Shown piece after piece: positions 1 to 11,725 of a stretch of 64,000 nt of DNA; the first letter of the stretch is position 1, and each line of letters opens with the position of its first letter. Origin of the DNA: Ochotona curzoniae (lineage: Eukaryota > Chordata > Mammalia > Lagomorpha > Ochotonidae); contig NW_024465663.1 of assembly GCF_017591425.1 (NCBI RefSeq), positions 186,001-250,000 of the forward strand, read 5' to 3'. The notes under the pieces are model-generated. The model ran no database searches, was not told the origin of the DNA, and worked only from the letters and a program-made list of their open reading frames with translations. The translations under genes were made by a program, and so were the position numbers.

Positions 1-132
1 GCTTTCCTAGAGGATGTCCCGGAAACCGAGTTCTGTCCCATCTTGTCCAATGCCCATTGAGCTCAGGATGATGAAATTTGCCATGTTGAACACCCACACA
101 AAACAACCATGTGGATCCTCACTCAAGGCGCT
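1..132 (+). repeat. Partial monomer at left edge
   Basis: This is the right-hand part of a monomer cut by the window start; it begins inside the TTTCCTA motif of half-unit B. Its variant string (CTAGAGGATGTCCCGG, then GAGCTCAGGATGATGAAATT) recurs at 7,838 onward, 7,837 bp or 23 monomers away, almost unchanged. The match does not extend into the next monomer. Confidence 0.85.
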
Positions 133-734
133 GAGATCTCCACATCCAGAGACAAGTTCAGCGCCCAAGCCATTTCCAGATACCATGGAAACCAAGTGCT
201 CTGGCAGCACATATGTCTGAAAGCGGATGTGACACCTAGGGATCTCAGTGTGTTGGTGAATGGCAACTTGCCGAAGGAGCAGCACAGCTCTTCCAGTGCC
301 AAAACAACTCCACCTGCCTCAGGAACTTCACATACCATCAGCTTTCCTAGCAGACATCACGGAAACCGACTTGGGTCCCATCTTGTGCAATGCCCATTGA
401 GCCCAGGCGATGAAAACAGACATGTTGAACACGCACAGAAAACAACCATCTGGATCCTCACACAAGGCGCAAAGTAGTCCACATCCAGAGACAAGTTCAG
501 CGCCCAAGCCATTTCCAGATACCATGGAAACCAAGTGCTCTGGCAGCACATATGTCTGAAAGAGGATGTGAGAAACAGGATCTCAGTGTGTTGGTGAATG
601 GCAACGTGCCGAAGGAGCAGCACAGCTCTTCCAGTGCCAAAATGACTCCACCTGCCTCAGGAACTTCACATACCATCAGCTTTCCTAGCAGATGTCCCGG
701 AAACCGAGTTCTGTCCCATCTTGTCCAATGCCCA

Positions 735-1758
735 TTGAGCCCGGAATGATGAAATTTGCCATGTTGAACACTCACACAAAACAACCATGTGGATCCTCAC
801 TCAAGGCGCTGAGATCTCCACATCCAGAGACAAGTTCAGCGCCCAAGCCATTTCCAGCTACCATGGAAAGCAAGTGCTCTGGCAGCACATATGTCTGAAA
901 GTGGATGTGACACCTAGGGATCTCAGTGTGTTGGTGAATGGCAACTTGCCGAAGGAGCAGCACAGCTCTTCCAGTGCCAAAACAACTCCACCTGCCTCAG
1001 GAAATTCACATACCATCAGGTTTCCTAGCAGAAGTCCCGGATACCGAGTTCTGTCCCATCTCTTCTAATGCCCATTGAGCAGAGGATGATGAAATCAGGC
1101 ATGATGAACACGCACACAAAACAACCATGTAGATCCTGACTCAAGGCGCTAAGAAGTCCACATCCAGAGACAAGTTCAGCGCCCAAGCCATTTCCAGCTA
1201 CCATGGAAACCAAGTGCTCTGGCAGCACATATGTCTGAAAGTGGATGTGACACCTAGGGATCTCAGTGTGTTGGTGAATGGCAACTTGCCGAAGGAGCAG
1301 GACAGGTCTTCCAGTGCCAAACTGACTCCACCTGCCTCAGGAACTTCACATACCATCAGCTTTCCTACCAGATGTCCCGAAAACCCACTTGGGTCCCATC
1401 TTGTCCAATGCCCATTGAGCCCAAGATTATACAACCAGGCATGATGAACACCCACCCCACACAAAACAACCATGTGGATCCTGACTCAAGGCGCTAAGAA
1501 GTCCACATCCAGAGACAAGTTCAGCGCCCAAGCCATTTCCAGCTACCATGGAAACCAAGTGCTCTGGCAGCACATATGTCTGAAAGTGGATGTGACACCT
1601 AGGGATCTCAGTGTGTTGGTGAATGGCAAATAGCCGAAGGAGCAGCACAGCTCTTCCCGTACCAAATCGACTCCACCTGCCTCAGGAACTTCACATACCA
1701 TCAGCTTTCCTACCAGATGTCCCGGAAAACGTCTTGAGTCCCATCTTGTCCAATGCCC
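735..1758 (+). repeat. Block I 3-mer, copy 1
   Basis: Three monomers that recur 1,025 bp downstream. They carry in turn the CCCGGAATGATGAAATTTGCC, CAGAGGATGATGAAATCAGGC and CAAGATTATACAACCAGGC variable regions. The third also carries the extra CCCAC and the GGCAAATAGCCGAAGG variant, which is shared with the third monomer of copy 2. Confidence 0.7.
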
Positions 1759-2720
1759 ATTGAGCCCGGAATGATGATATTTGCCATGTTGAACACTCAC
1801 ACAAAACAACCATGTGGATCCTCACTCAAGGCGCTGAGATCTCCACATCCAGAGACAAGTTCAGCGCCCAAGCCATTTCCAGCTACCATGGAAACCAAGT
1901 GCTCTGGCAGCACATATGTCTGAAAGTGGATGTGACACCTAGGGATCTCAGTGTGTTGGTGAATGGCAACTTGCCGAAGGAGCAGCACAGCTCTTCCCGT
2001 ACCAAATCGACTCCACCTGCCTCAGGAACTTCACATACCATCAGGTTTCCTAGCAGAAGTCCCGGATACCGACTTCTGTCCCATCTCTTCTAATGCCCAT
2101 TGAGCAGAGGATGATGAAATCAGGCATGATGAACACGCACACAAAACAACCATGTAGATCCTGACTCAAGGGACTAAGAAGTCCACATCCAGAGACAAGT
2201 TCAGCGCCCAAGCCATTTCCAGATACCATGGAAACCAAGTGCTCTGGCAGCACATATGTCTGAAAGTGGATGTGACACCTAGGGATCTCAGTGTGTTGGT
2301 GAATGGCAACTTGCCGAAGGAGCAGCACAGGTCTTCCAGTGCCAAAACGACTCCACCTGCCTCAGGAACTTCACATACCATCAGCTTTCCTACCAGATGT
2401 CCCGAAAACCCACTTGGGTCCCATCTTGTCCAATGCCCATTGAGCCCAAGATTATACAAACAGGCATGTTGAACACCCACGCCAAACAACCATGTGGATC
2501 CTGACTCAAGGCGCTAAGAAGTCCACATCCAGAGACAAGTTCAGCGCCCAAGCCATTTCCAGCTACCATGGAAACCAAGTGCTCTGGCAGCACATATGTC
2601 TGAAAGTGGATGTGACACCTAGGGATCTCAGTGTGTTGGTGAATGGCAAATAGCCGAAGGAGCAGCACAGCTCTTCCAGTACCAAATCGACTCCACCTAC
2701 CTCAGGAACTTCACATACCA
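1759..2720 (+). repeat. Block I 3-mer, copy 2
   Basis: This is the direct repeat of the preceding three monomers, in the same order. The last monomer lacks the extra CCCAC and reads CACGCCAAACAACC, so the shift falls from 1,025 to about 1,020 bp at that point. The GGCAAATAGCCGAAGG and ACCAAATCGACTCC variants are shared with copy 1. Confidence 0.7.
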
Positions 2721-3402
2721 TCAGCTTTCCTAGCAGATGTCCCGGAAACCGACTTGGGTCCCATCTCGTCCAATGCCCATGGAGTCCACGATGATGATAT
2801 TATGCATGATGAACACGCACACAAAACAACCATGTGGATCCTGACTCAAGGGACGAAGAAATCCACATCCAGAGACAAGTTCAGCGCCCAAGCCATTTCC
2901 AGCTACCATGGAAACCAAGTGCTCGGACAGCACATATGTCTGAAAGTGGATGTGACACCAAGGGATCTCAGTGTGTTGGTGAATGGCAACTTGACGAAGG
3001 AGCAGCACAGCTCTTCCAGTCCCAAAACGATTCCACCTGCCTCAGGAACTTCACATACCATCAGCTTTCCTAGCAGATGTCCCGGAAACCGACTTGGGTC
3101 CCATCTTGTCCAATGCCCATTGAGCTCAGGATGATGAAATTTGACAAGTTGAACACCCGTCACACAAAACAACCATGTGGATCCTGACTCATGGCACTAA
3201 GAAGTCCACATCCAGAGACAAGTTCAGCGCCCAAGCCATTTCCAGCTACCATGGAAACCAAGTGCTCTGGCAGCACATAGGTCTGAAAGTGGATTTGACA
3301 CCTAGGGATCTCAGTGTGTTGGTGAATGGCAACTTGCCGAAGGAGCAGCACAGCTCTTCCAGTGCCAAACTGACTCCACCTGCCTCAGGAACTTCACATA
3401 CC

Positions 3403-5101
3403 ATCAGCTTTCCTAGCAGACATCACGGAAACCGACTTGGGTCCCATCTTGTGCAATGCCCATTGAGCCCAGGCGATGAAAACAGACATGTTGAACACGC
3501 ACAGAAAACAACCATCTGGATCCTCACACAAGGCGCAAAGAAGTCCACATCCAGAGACAAGTTCAGCGCCCAAGCCATTTCCAGATACCATGGAAACCAA
3601 GTGCTCTGGCAGCACATATGTCTGAAAGAGGATGTGAGAAACAGGATCTCAGTGTGTTGGTGAATGGCAACTTGCCGAAGGAGCAGCACAGCTCTTCCAG
3701 GGCCAAAATGACTCCACCTGCCTCAGGAACTTCACATACCATCAGCTTTCCTAGCAGATGTCCCGGAAACCGAGTTCTGTCCCATCTTGTCCAATGCCCA
3801 TTGAGCCCGGAATGATGAAATTTGCCATGTTGAACACTCACACAAAACAACCATGTGGATCCTCACTCAAGGCGCTGAGATCTCCACATCCAGAGACAAG
3901 TTCAGCGCCCAAGCCATTTCCAGCTACCATGGAAACCAAGTGCTCTGGCAGCACATATGTCTGAAAGTGGATGTGACACCTAGGGATCTCAGTGTGTTGG
4001 TGAATGACAACTTGCCGAAGGAGCAGCACAGCTCTTCCAGTGCCAAAACAGCTCCACCTGCCTCAGGAAATTCACATACCATCAGGTTTCCTAGCAGAAG
4101 TCCCGGATACCGAGTTCTGTCCCATCTCTTCTAATGCCCATTGAGCAGAGGATGATGAAATCAGGCATGATGAACACGCACACAAAACAACCATGTAGAT
4201 CCTGACTCAAGGCGCTAAGAAGTCCACATCCAGAGACAAGTTCAGCGCCCAAGCCATTTCCAGCTACCATGGAAACCAAGTGCTCTGGCAGCACATATGT
4301 CTGAAAGTGGATGTGACACCTAGGGATCTCAGTGTGTTGGTGAATGGCAACGTGCTGAAGGAGCAGGACAGGTCTTCCAGTGCCAAAACGACTCCACCAG
4401 CCTCAGGAACTTCACATACCATCAGCTTTCCTACCAGATGTCCCGGAAACCCACTTGGGTCCCATCTTGTCCAATGCCCATTGAGCCCAAGATTATACAA
4501 ACAGGCATGTTGAACACCCACGCCAAACAACCATGTGGATCCTGACTCAAGGCGCTAAGAAGTCCACATCCAGAGACAAGTTCAGCGCCCAAGCCATTTC
4601 CAGCTCCCATGGAAACCAAGTGCTCTGGCAGCACATATGTCTGAAAGAGGATGTGACACCCAGGGATCTCAGTATGTTGGTGAATGGCAACTTGCCGAAG
4701 GAGCAGCACAGCTCTTCCAGTACCAAATCGACTCCACCTGCCTCAGGAACTTCACCTACCATCAGCTTTCCTATCAGATGTCCCGGAAACCGAGTTGGGT
4801 GATATCTCGTCCAATGCCCATGGAGTCCACGATGATGAAATTAGGCATGATGAACACGCACACAAAACAACCATGCAGATCCTGACTCAAGGACGAAGAA
4901 ATCCACATCCAGAGACAAGTTCAGCGCCCAAGCCATTTCCAGCTACCATGGAAACCAAGTGCTCGGACAGCACATATGTCTGAAAGTGGATGTGACACCT
5001 AGGGATCTCAGTGTATTGGTGAATGGCAACTTGACGAAGGAGCAGCACAGCTCTTCCAGTCCCAAAACGATTCCACCTGCCTCAGGAACTTCACATACCA
5101 T
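3403..5101 (+). repeat. Block I, second copy of the 337-3,060 segment with a 3-mer missing
   Basis: 3,403-4,416 repeats 337-1,350 at a shift of 3,066 bp, including the rare CAGACATCACGG and GGCGATGAAAACAGACATG variants. 4,412-5,101 then repeats 2,371-3,060 at a shift of 2,041 bp, including ACGAAGAAATCC, GCTCGGACAGC and CCCAAAACGATTCC. The change of shift equals 1,025 bp, so this copy lacks exactly one 3-mer relative to the first. Confidence 0.72.
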
Positions 5102-5439
5102 CAGCTTTCCTACCAGATGTCCCGGAAACCGAGTTCTGTCTCATCTTGTCCAATGCCCATTGAGCACAGAATGATGAAATTTGCCATGTTGAACACCCAC
5201 ACAAAACAACCATGTGGATCCTGACTCAAGGCGGTAAGAAGTCCACATCCAGAGACAAGTTCAGCGCCCAAGCCATTTCCAGCTACCATGGAAACCAAGT
5301 GCTCTGGCAGCACATATGTCTGAAAGTGGATGTGACACCTAGGGATCTCAGTGTGTTGGTGAATGGCAACTTGCCGAAGGAGCAGCACAGCTCTTCCAGT
5401 GCCAAAACAACTCCACCTGCCTCAGGAACTTCACATACC

Positions 5440-6470
5440 ATCAGCTTTCCTAGCAGAAGTCCCGGATACCGAGTTCTGTCCCATCTCTTCCAATGCCCAT
5501 TGAGCAGAGGATGATGAAATCAGGCATGATGAACACGCACACAAAACAACCATGTAGATCCTGACTCAAGGGACTAAGAAGTCCACATCCAGAGACAAGT
5601 TCAGCGCCCAAGCCATTTCCAGCTACCAAGGAAACCAAGTGCTCTGGCAGCACATATGTCTGAAAGTGGATGTGACACCTAGGGATCTCAGTGTGTTGGT
5701 GAATGGCAACTTGCCGAAGGAGCAGGACAGGTCTTCCAGTGCCAAACTGACTCCACCTGCCTCAGGAACTTCACATACCATCAGCTTTCCTACCAGATGT
5801 CCCGAAAACCCACTTGGGTCCCATCTTGTCCAATGCCCATTGAGCCCAAGATTATACAACCAGGCATGATGAACACCCACGCAAAACAACCATGTGGATC
5901 CTGACTCAAGGCGCTAAGAAGTCCACATCCAGAGACAAGTTCAGCGCCCAAGCCATTTCCAGCTACCATGGAAACCAAGTGCTCTGGCAGCACATATGTC
6001 TGAAAGTGGATGTGACACCTAGGGATCTCAGTGTGTTGGTGAATGGCAAATAGCCGAAGGAGCAGCACAGCTCTTCCAGGACCAAATCGACTCCACCTGC
6101 CTCAGGAACTTCACATACCATCAGCTTTCCTACCAGATGTCCCGGAAAACGTCTTGAGTCCCATCTTGTCCAATGCCCATTGAGCCCGGAATGATGATAT
6201 TTGCCATGTTGAACACTCACACAAAACAACCATGTGGATCCTCACTCAAGGCGCTGAGATCTCCACATCCAGAGACAAGTTCAGCGCCCAAGCCATTTCC
6301 AGCTACCATGGAAACCAAGTGCTCTGGCAGCACATATGTCTGAAAGTGGATGTGACACCTAGGGATCTCAGTGTGTTGGTGAATGGCAACTTGCCGAAGG
6401 AGCAGCACAGCTCTTCCCGTACCAAATCGACTCCACCTGCCTCAGGAACTTCACATACCATCAGCTTTCT
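5440..6470 (+). repeat. Block I, third copy of the 3-mer type
   Basis: It matches 1,015-2,050 at a shift of 4,425 bp, falling to 4,420 bp where the reference copy has the extra CCCAC. It shares AAGTCCCGGATACCGAG, GATTATACAACCAGGC, GGCAAATAGCC and CGGAAAACGTCTTGAG with that copy. Confidence 0.68.
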
Positions 6471-9180
6471 TAGCAGATGTCCCGGAAACCGAGTTGAGTC
6501 CCAACTTGTCCAATGCCCATTGAGCCCAGGATGATGATACAACCAGGCATGTTGAACACCCACCCCACACAAAACAACCATGTAGAACCTTTATCAAGGC
6601 GCTAAGAAGTCCACATCCAGAGACAAGTTCAGCGCCCAAGCCATTTCCAGCTACCATGGAAACCAAGTGCTCTAGCAGCACATATGTCTGAAAGTGGATG
6701 TGACACCTAGGGATCTCAGTTTGTTGGTGAATGGCAACTAGCTGAAGTAGCAGGACAGATATTCCATTGCCAATATGACTCCACCTGCCTCAGGAATTTC
6801 ACATACCATCAGCTTTCCTACCAGATGTCCCGGAAACCCACTTTGGTACCCATCTCGTCCAATGCCCATTGACCCCGGAATGATGAAATTATCCATGTTG
6901 AACACCCACACAAAACAACCATGTGGATCCTGACTCAAGGCGGTAAGAAGTCCACATCCAGAGACAAGTTCAGCGCCCAAGCCATTTCCAGCTACCATGG
7001 AAACCAAGTGCTCTGGCAGCACATATGTCTGAAAGTGGATGTGACACCTAGGGATCACAGTTTGTTGGTGAATGGCAACTTGCCGAAGGAGCAGCACAGC
7101 TCTTCCAGGGCCAAAATGACTCCACCTGCCTCAGGAACTTCACATACCATCAGCTTTCCTAGCAGATGTCCCGGAAACCACTTGGGTACCCATCTCCTCC
7201 AATGCCCATTGAGACCAGAATGATGAAACTTGCCATGTTGAACACCCACACAAAACAACCATCTGGATCCTGACTCAAGGCGCTAAGAAGTCCACATCCA
7301 GAGACAAGTTCAGCGCCCAAGCCATTTCCAGCTACCATGGAAACCAAGTGCTCTGGCAGCACATATGTCTGAAAGTGGATGTGATACCTAGGGATCTCAG
7401 TGTGTTGGTGAATGGCAACTTGCCGAAGGAGCAGCACAGCTCTTCCAGTGCCAAAACGACTCCACCTGCCTCAGGAACTTCACATACCATCAGCTTTCCT
7501 ACCAGATGTCCCGGAAAACGTCTTGGGTCCCATCTCGTCCAATGCCCATTGAGCCCAGAATGATGAAACCAGGCATGTTGAACACCCACCCCACACAAAA
7601 CAACCATGTGGATCCTGACTCAAGGCGCTAAGAAGTCCACATCCAGAGACAAGTTCAGCGCCCAAGCCATTTCCAGCTACCATGGAAACCAAGTGCTCTG
7701 GCAGCACATATGTCTGAAAGTGGATGTGACACCTAGGGATCTCAGTGTGTTGGTGAATGGCACCTTGCTGAAGGAGCAGGACAAGTCTTCCATTGCCAAA
7801 ACAACTCTAAGTGCCTCAGGAACTTCACATACCATCAGCTTTCCTAGAGGATGTCCCGGAAACCGAGTTCTGTCCCATCATGTCCAATGCCCATTGAGCT
7901 CAGGATGATGAAATTTGCCATGTTGAACACCCACACAAAACAACCATGTGGATCCTCACTCAAGGCGCTGAGATCTCCACATCCAGAGACAAGTTCAGCG
8001 CCCAAGCCATTTCCAGCTACCATGGAAACCAAGTGCTATGGCAGCACATATGTCTGAAAGTGGATGTGACACCTAGGGATCTCAGTGTGTTGGTGAATGG
8101 CAACTTGCCGAAGGAGCAGCACAGCTCTTCCAGTGCCAAAACGACTCCACCTGCCTCAGGAACTTCACATACCATCAGCTTTCCTAGCAGAAGTCCCGGA
8201 TACCGAGTTCTGTCCCATCTTTTCCAATGCCCATTGAGCAGAGAATGATGAAATCAGGCATGATGAACTCGCACACAAAAAAACCATGTAGATCCTGACT
8301 CAAGGGACTAAGTAGTCCACATCCAGAGACAAGTTCAGCGCCCAAGCCATTTCCAGCTCCCATGGAAACCAAGTGCTCTGGCAGCACATATGTCTGAAAG
8401 TGGATGTGACACCTAGGGATCTCAGTGTGTTGGTGAATGGCAACTTGCTGAAGGAGCAGGACAGGTCTTCCAGTGCCAAAACGACTCCACCTGCCTCAGG
8501 AACTTCACATACCATCAGCTTTCCTACCAGATGTCCCGCAAACCGACTTGGGTCCCATCTTGTCCAATGCCCATTGAGCCCAAGACTATACAACCAGGCA
8601 TGTTGAACACCCACGCCAAACAACCATGTGGATCCTCACTCAAGGCGCTAAGAAGTCCACATCCAGAGACAAGTTCAGCGCCCAAGCCATTTCCAGCTCC
8701 CATGGAAACCAAGTGCTCTGGCAGCACATATGTCTGAAAGTGGATGTGACACCTAGGGTTCTCAGTGTGTTGGTGAACGGCAACTTGCCGAAGGAGCAGC
8801 ACAGGTCTTCCAGTGCAAAACGACTCCACCAGCCTCAGGAACTTTACATACCATCAGTTTTCCTACCAGATGTCCCGGAAACCCACTATGTCCCATCTTG
8901 TCCAATGCCCATTGAGCCCAGGAGGATGAAATCATGCATGCTGAACACCCACACAAAACAACCATGTGGATCCTGACTCAAGGCGCTAAGAAGTCCACAT
9001 CCAGAGACAAGTTCAGCGCCTAAGCCATTTCCAGCTACCGTGGAAACCAAGTGCTCTGGCAGCACATATGTCTGAAATTGGATGTGACACAAAGGGATCT
9101 CAGTGTGTTGGTGAATGGCAACTTGCCGAAGGAGCAGCACAGCTCTTCCAGTGCCAAAACGACTCCACCTGCCTCAGGAA
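6471..9180 (+). repeat. Monomers between Blocks I and II
   Basis: About eight monomers in the same orientation. Some match Block I singly (7,838 onward with the window start; 8,184-8,620 with 5,450-5,890). Others carry variants seen again in Block II. The string CTAGCTGAAGTAGCAGG at 6,738-6,754 recurs at about 9,462 and 13,873. A TTTGGTACCCATCTCG variant near 6,840 recurs near 57,290, far away in Block V. Nothing non-satellite is present. Confidence 0.7.
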
Positions 9181-10369
9181 CTTCACATACCATCAGCTTT
9201 CCTAGCAGATGTCCCGGAAACCGAGTTGAGTGCCTTCTCGTCCAATGCCCATTGAGTCCACGATGATGAAATTAGGCATGATGAACTCGCACACAAAACA
9301 ACCATGTAGATCCTGACTCAAGGGACTAAGAAGTCCACATCCAGAGACAAGTTCAGCGCCCAGGCCATTTCCAGCTACCATGGAAACCAAGTGCTCTGGC
9401 AGCACATATGTCTGAAAGTGGATGTGACACCTAGGGATCTCAGTGTGTTGGTGAATGGAAACTAGCTGAAGTAGCAGGACAGCTCTTCCCGTGCCAATAC
9501 GACTCCACCTGCCTCAGGAACTTCACATACTATCAGCTTTCCTGGCAGATGTCCCGAGAACACACTTGGGTCCCATCATGTCCAATGCCCATTTAGCCCA
9601 GGATGATCAAATCAGGCATGTAGAACACCCATTCAAAACAACCATGTAGATCCTGACTCAAGGCACTAAGATGTCCACATCCAGAGACAAGTTCAGCGCC
9701 CAAGCCATTTCCAGCTAACATGGGAACCCAAGTGCTCTGGCAGCACATATGTCTGAAAGAGGATGTGAAACCCAGGGATCTCAGTGTGTTGGTGAATGGC
9801 AACTTGCCGAAGGAGCAGCACAGCTCTTCCAGTGCCAAAACGACCCCACCTACTCAGGAACTTCACATACCATCAGCTTACCTTCCAGATGTCCCGGAAA
9901 CCGAGTTCTGTCCCATCTTGTCCAATGCGCATTGAGCCCAAGATGATACAACCAGGCATGTTGAACATCCATACAAAACAACCATGTGAATCCTCACTCA
10001 AGGTGCTGAGAAGTCCACATCCAGAGACAAGTTCCATTCCCAAGCCATTTCCAGCTACCATGGAAACCAAGTGCTCTGGCAGCACATATGTCTGAAAGTG
10101 GATGTGACACCTAGGGATCTCAGTGTGTTGGTGAATGGCAACTTGCCGAAGGAGCAGCACAGCTCTTCCAGTACATAATGACTCCACATGCCTCAGGAAC
10201 TTCACATACCATCAGCTTTCCTACCAGATGTCCCGGAAACCGAGTTCTGTCCCATCTTTCCTATGCCCATTGAGCCCAAGATGATACAACCAGGCGTGAG
10301 GAACACGCACACAAAACAACCATGTACATCCTGACTCAAGGCGCTAAGAAGTCCACATCCAGAGACAAG

Positions 10370-11047
10370 TTCAGCGCCGAGGCATTTCCAGCTACCAAGG
10401 AAACCAAGTGCTCTGGCAGCACATATGTCTGAAAGTGGATGTGACACCTAGGGATCTCAGTGTGTTGGTGAATGGCAACTTGCCCGAAGGAGCAGCACAG
10501 CTCTTCCAGTGCCAAAACGACTCCACCTGCCTCAGGAACTTCACATATCATCAGCTTTCATACCAGATGTCCCAAAAACTCAGTTGGGTGCCATCTTGTC
10601 CAATGCCCATTGAGCCCAGGATGATGAAACCAGGCATGTTGAACATCCACACAAACAACCATGTGGATCCTCACTCAAGGCGCTGAGAAGTCCACATCCA
10701 GAGACAAGTTCAGTTCCCAAGCCATTTCCAGCTCCCATGGAAACCAAGTGCTCTGGCAGCACATATGTCTGAAAGTGGATGTGACACCTAGGGATCTCAG
10801 TGTGTTGGTGAATGGCAACTTGCCGAAGCAGCAGCACAGGTCTTCCAGTGTAAAATGACTCCACCTGCCTCAGGAACTTCACATACCATCAGCTTTCCCA
10901 GCAGATGTTCCTGAAACTGATTTGGGTCCCATCTCGTCCAATGCCCAGTGTGAACACGATGACGAAATCAGGCATGATGAACACGCACACAAAACAACCA
11001 TGTAGATCCTGACTCAAGGCACTATGAAGTCCACATCCAGAGACAAG
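10370..11047 (+). repeat. Two-monomer (678 bp) unit, first of a tandem pair
   Basis: It is followed directly by a nearly identical 678 bp unit. Both carry the 2 bp-shorter GCCGAGGCATTTCC in place of GCCCAAGCCATTTCC, the extra C in TTGCCCGAAGGAGC, CCCAAAAACTCAG and GTTCCTGAAACTGATTTGG. The copies differ at CTTTCATACC against CTTTCCTACC, GAGAAGTCC against GAGAACTCC, and ACTATGAAG against ACTAAGAAG. Confidence 0.78.
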
Positions 11048-11725
11048 TTCAGCGCCGAGGCATTTCCAGCTACCAAGGAAACCAAGTGCTCTGGCAGCAC
11101 ATATGTCTGAAAGTGGATGTGACACCTAGGGATCTCAGTGTGTTGGTGAATGGCAACTTGCCCGAAGGAGCAGCACAGCTCTTCCAGTGCCAAAACGACT
11201 CCACCTGCCTCAGGAACTTCACATACCATCAGCTTTCCTACCAGATGTCCCAAAAACTCAGTTGGGTGCCATCTTGTCCAATGCCCATTGAGCCCAGGAT
11301 GATGAAACCAGGCATGTTGAACATCCACACAAACAACCATGTGGATCCTCACTCAAGGCGCTGAGAACTCCACATCCAGAGACAAGTTCAGTTCCCAAGC
11401 CATTTCCAGCTCCCATGGAAACCAAGTGCTCTGGCAGCACATATGTCTGAAAGTGGATGTGACACCTAGGGATCTCAGTGTGTTGGTGAATGGCAACTTG
11501 CCGAAGCAGCAGCACAGGTCTTCCAGTGTAAAATGACTCCACCTGCCTCAGGAACTTCACATACCATCAGCTTTCCCAGCAGATGTTCCTGAAACTGATT
11601 TGGGTCCCATCTCGTCCAATGCCCAGTGTGAACACGATGACGAAATCAGGCATGATGAACACGCACACAAAACAACCATGTAGATCCTGACTCAAGGCAC
11701 TAAGAAGTCCACATCCAGAGACAAG
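11048..11725 (+). repeat. Two-monomer (678 bp) unit, second of a tandem pair
   Basis: This is the second copy of the preceding unit and is absent from the downstream Block II copy. Its GAGAACTCC state at about 11,366 is the one found downstream near 15,102, so this copy (or a product of exchange within it) is the closer relative of the right-hand part of the single downstream unit. Confidence 0.78.

Larger units (their letters stand above)
133..8900 (+). repeat. Block I: 3-mer based higher-order region
   Basis: Monomers here follow a loose three-type cycle. One type carries GCCCGGAATGATGAAATTTGCC, a second carries GAGCAGAGGATGATGAAATC with CGGATACCGAG, and a third carries GCCCAAGATTATACAA. 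Shifts of 1,025 bp (3 monomers), 3,066 bp (9), 2,041 bp (6) and 4,425/4,420 bp (13) each bring long stretches into register. Mean monomer length from these shifts is 340-342 bp. The right edge is gradual: monomers up to about 8,900 still match earlier copies, for example 8,184-8,620 with 5,450-5,890 at a shift of 2,734 bp (8 monomers). Confidence 0.75.
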
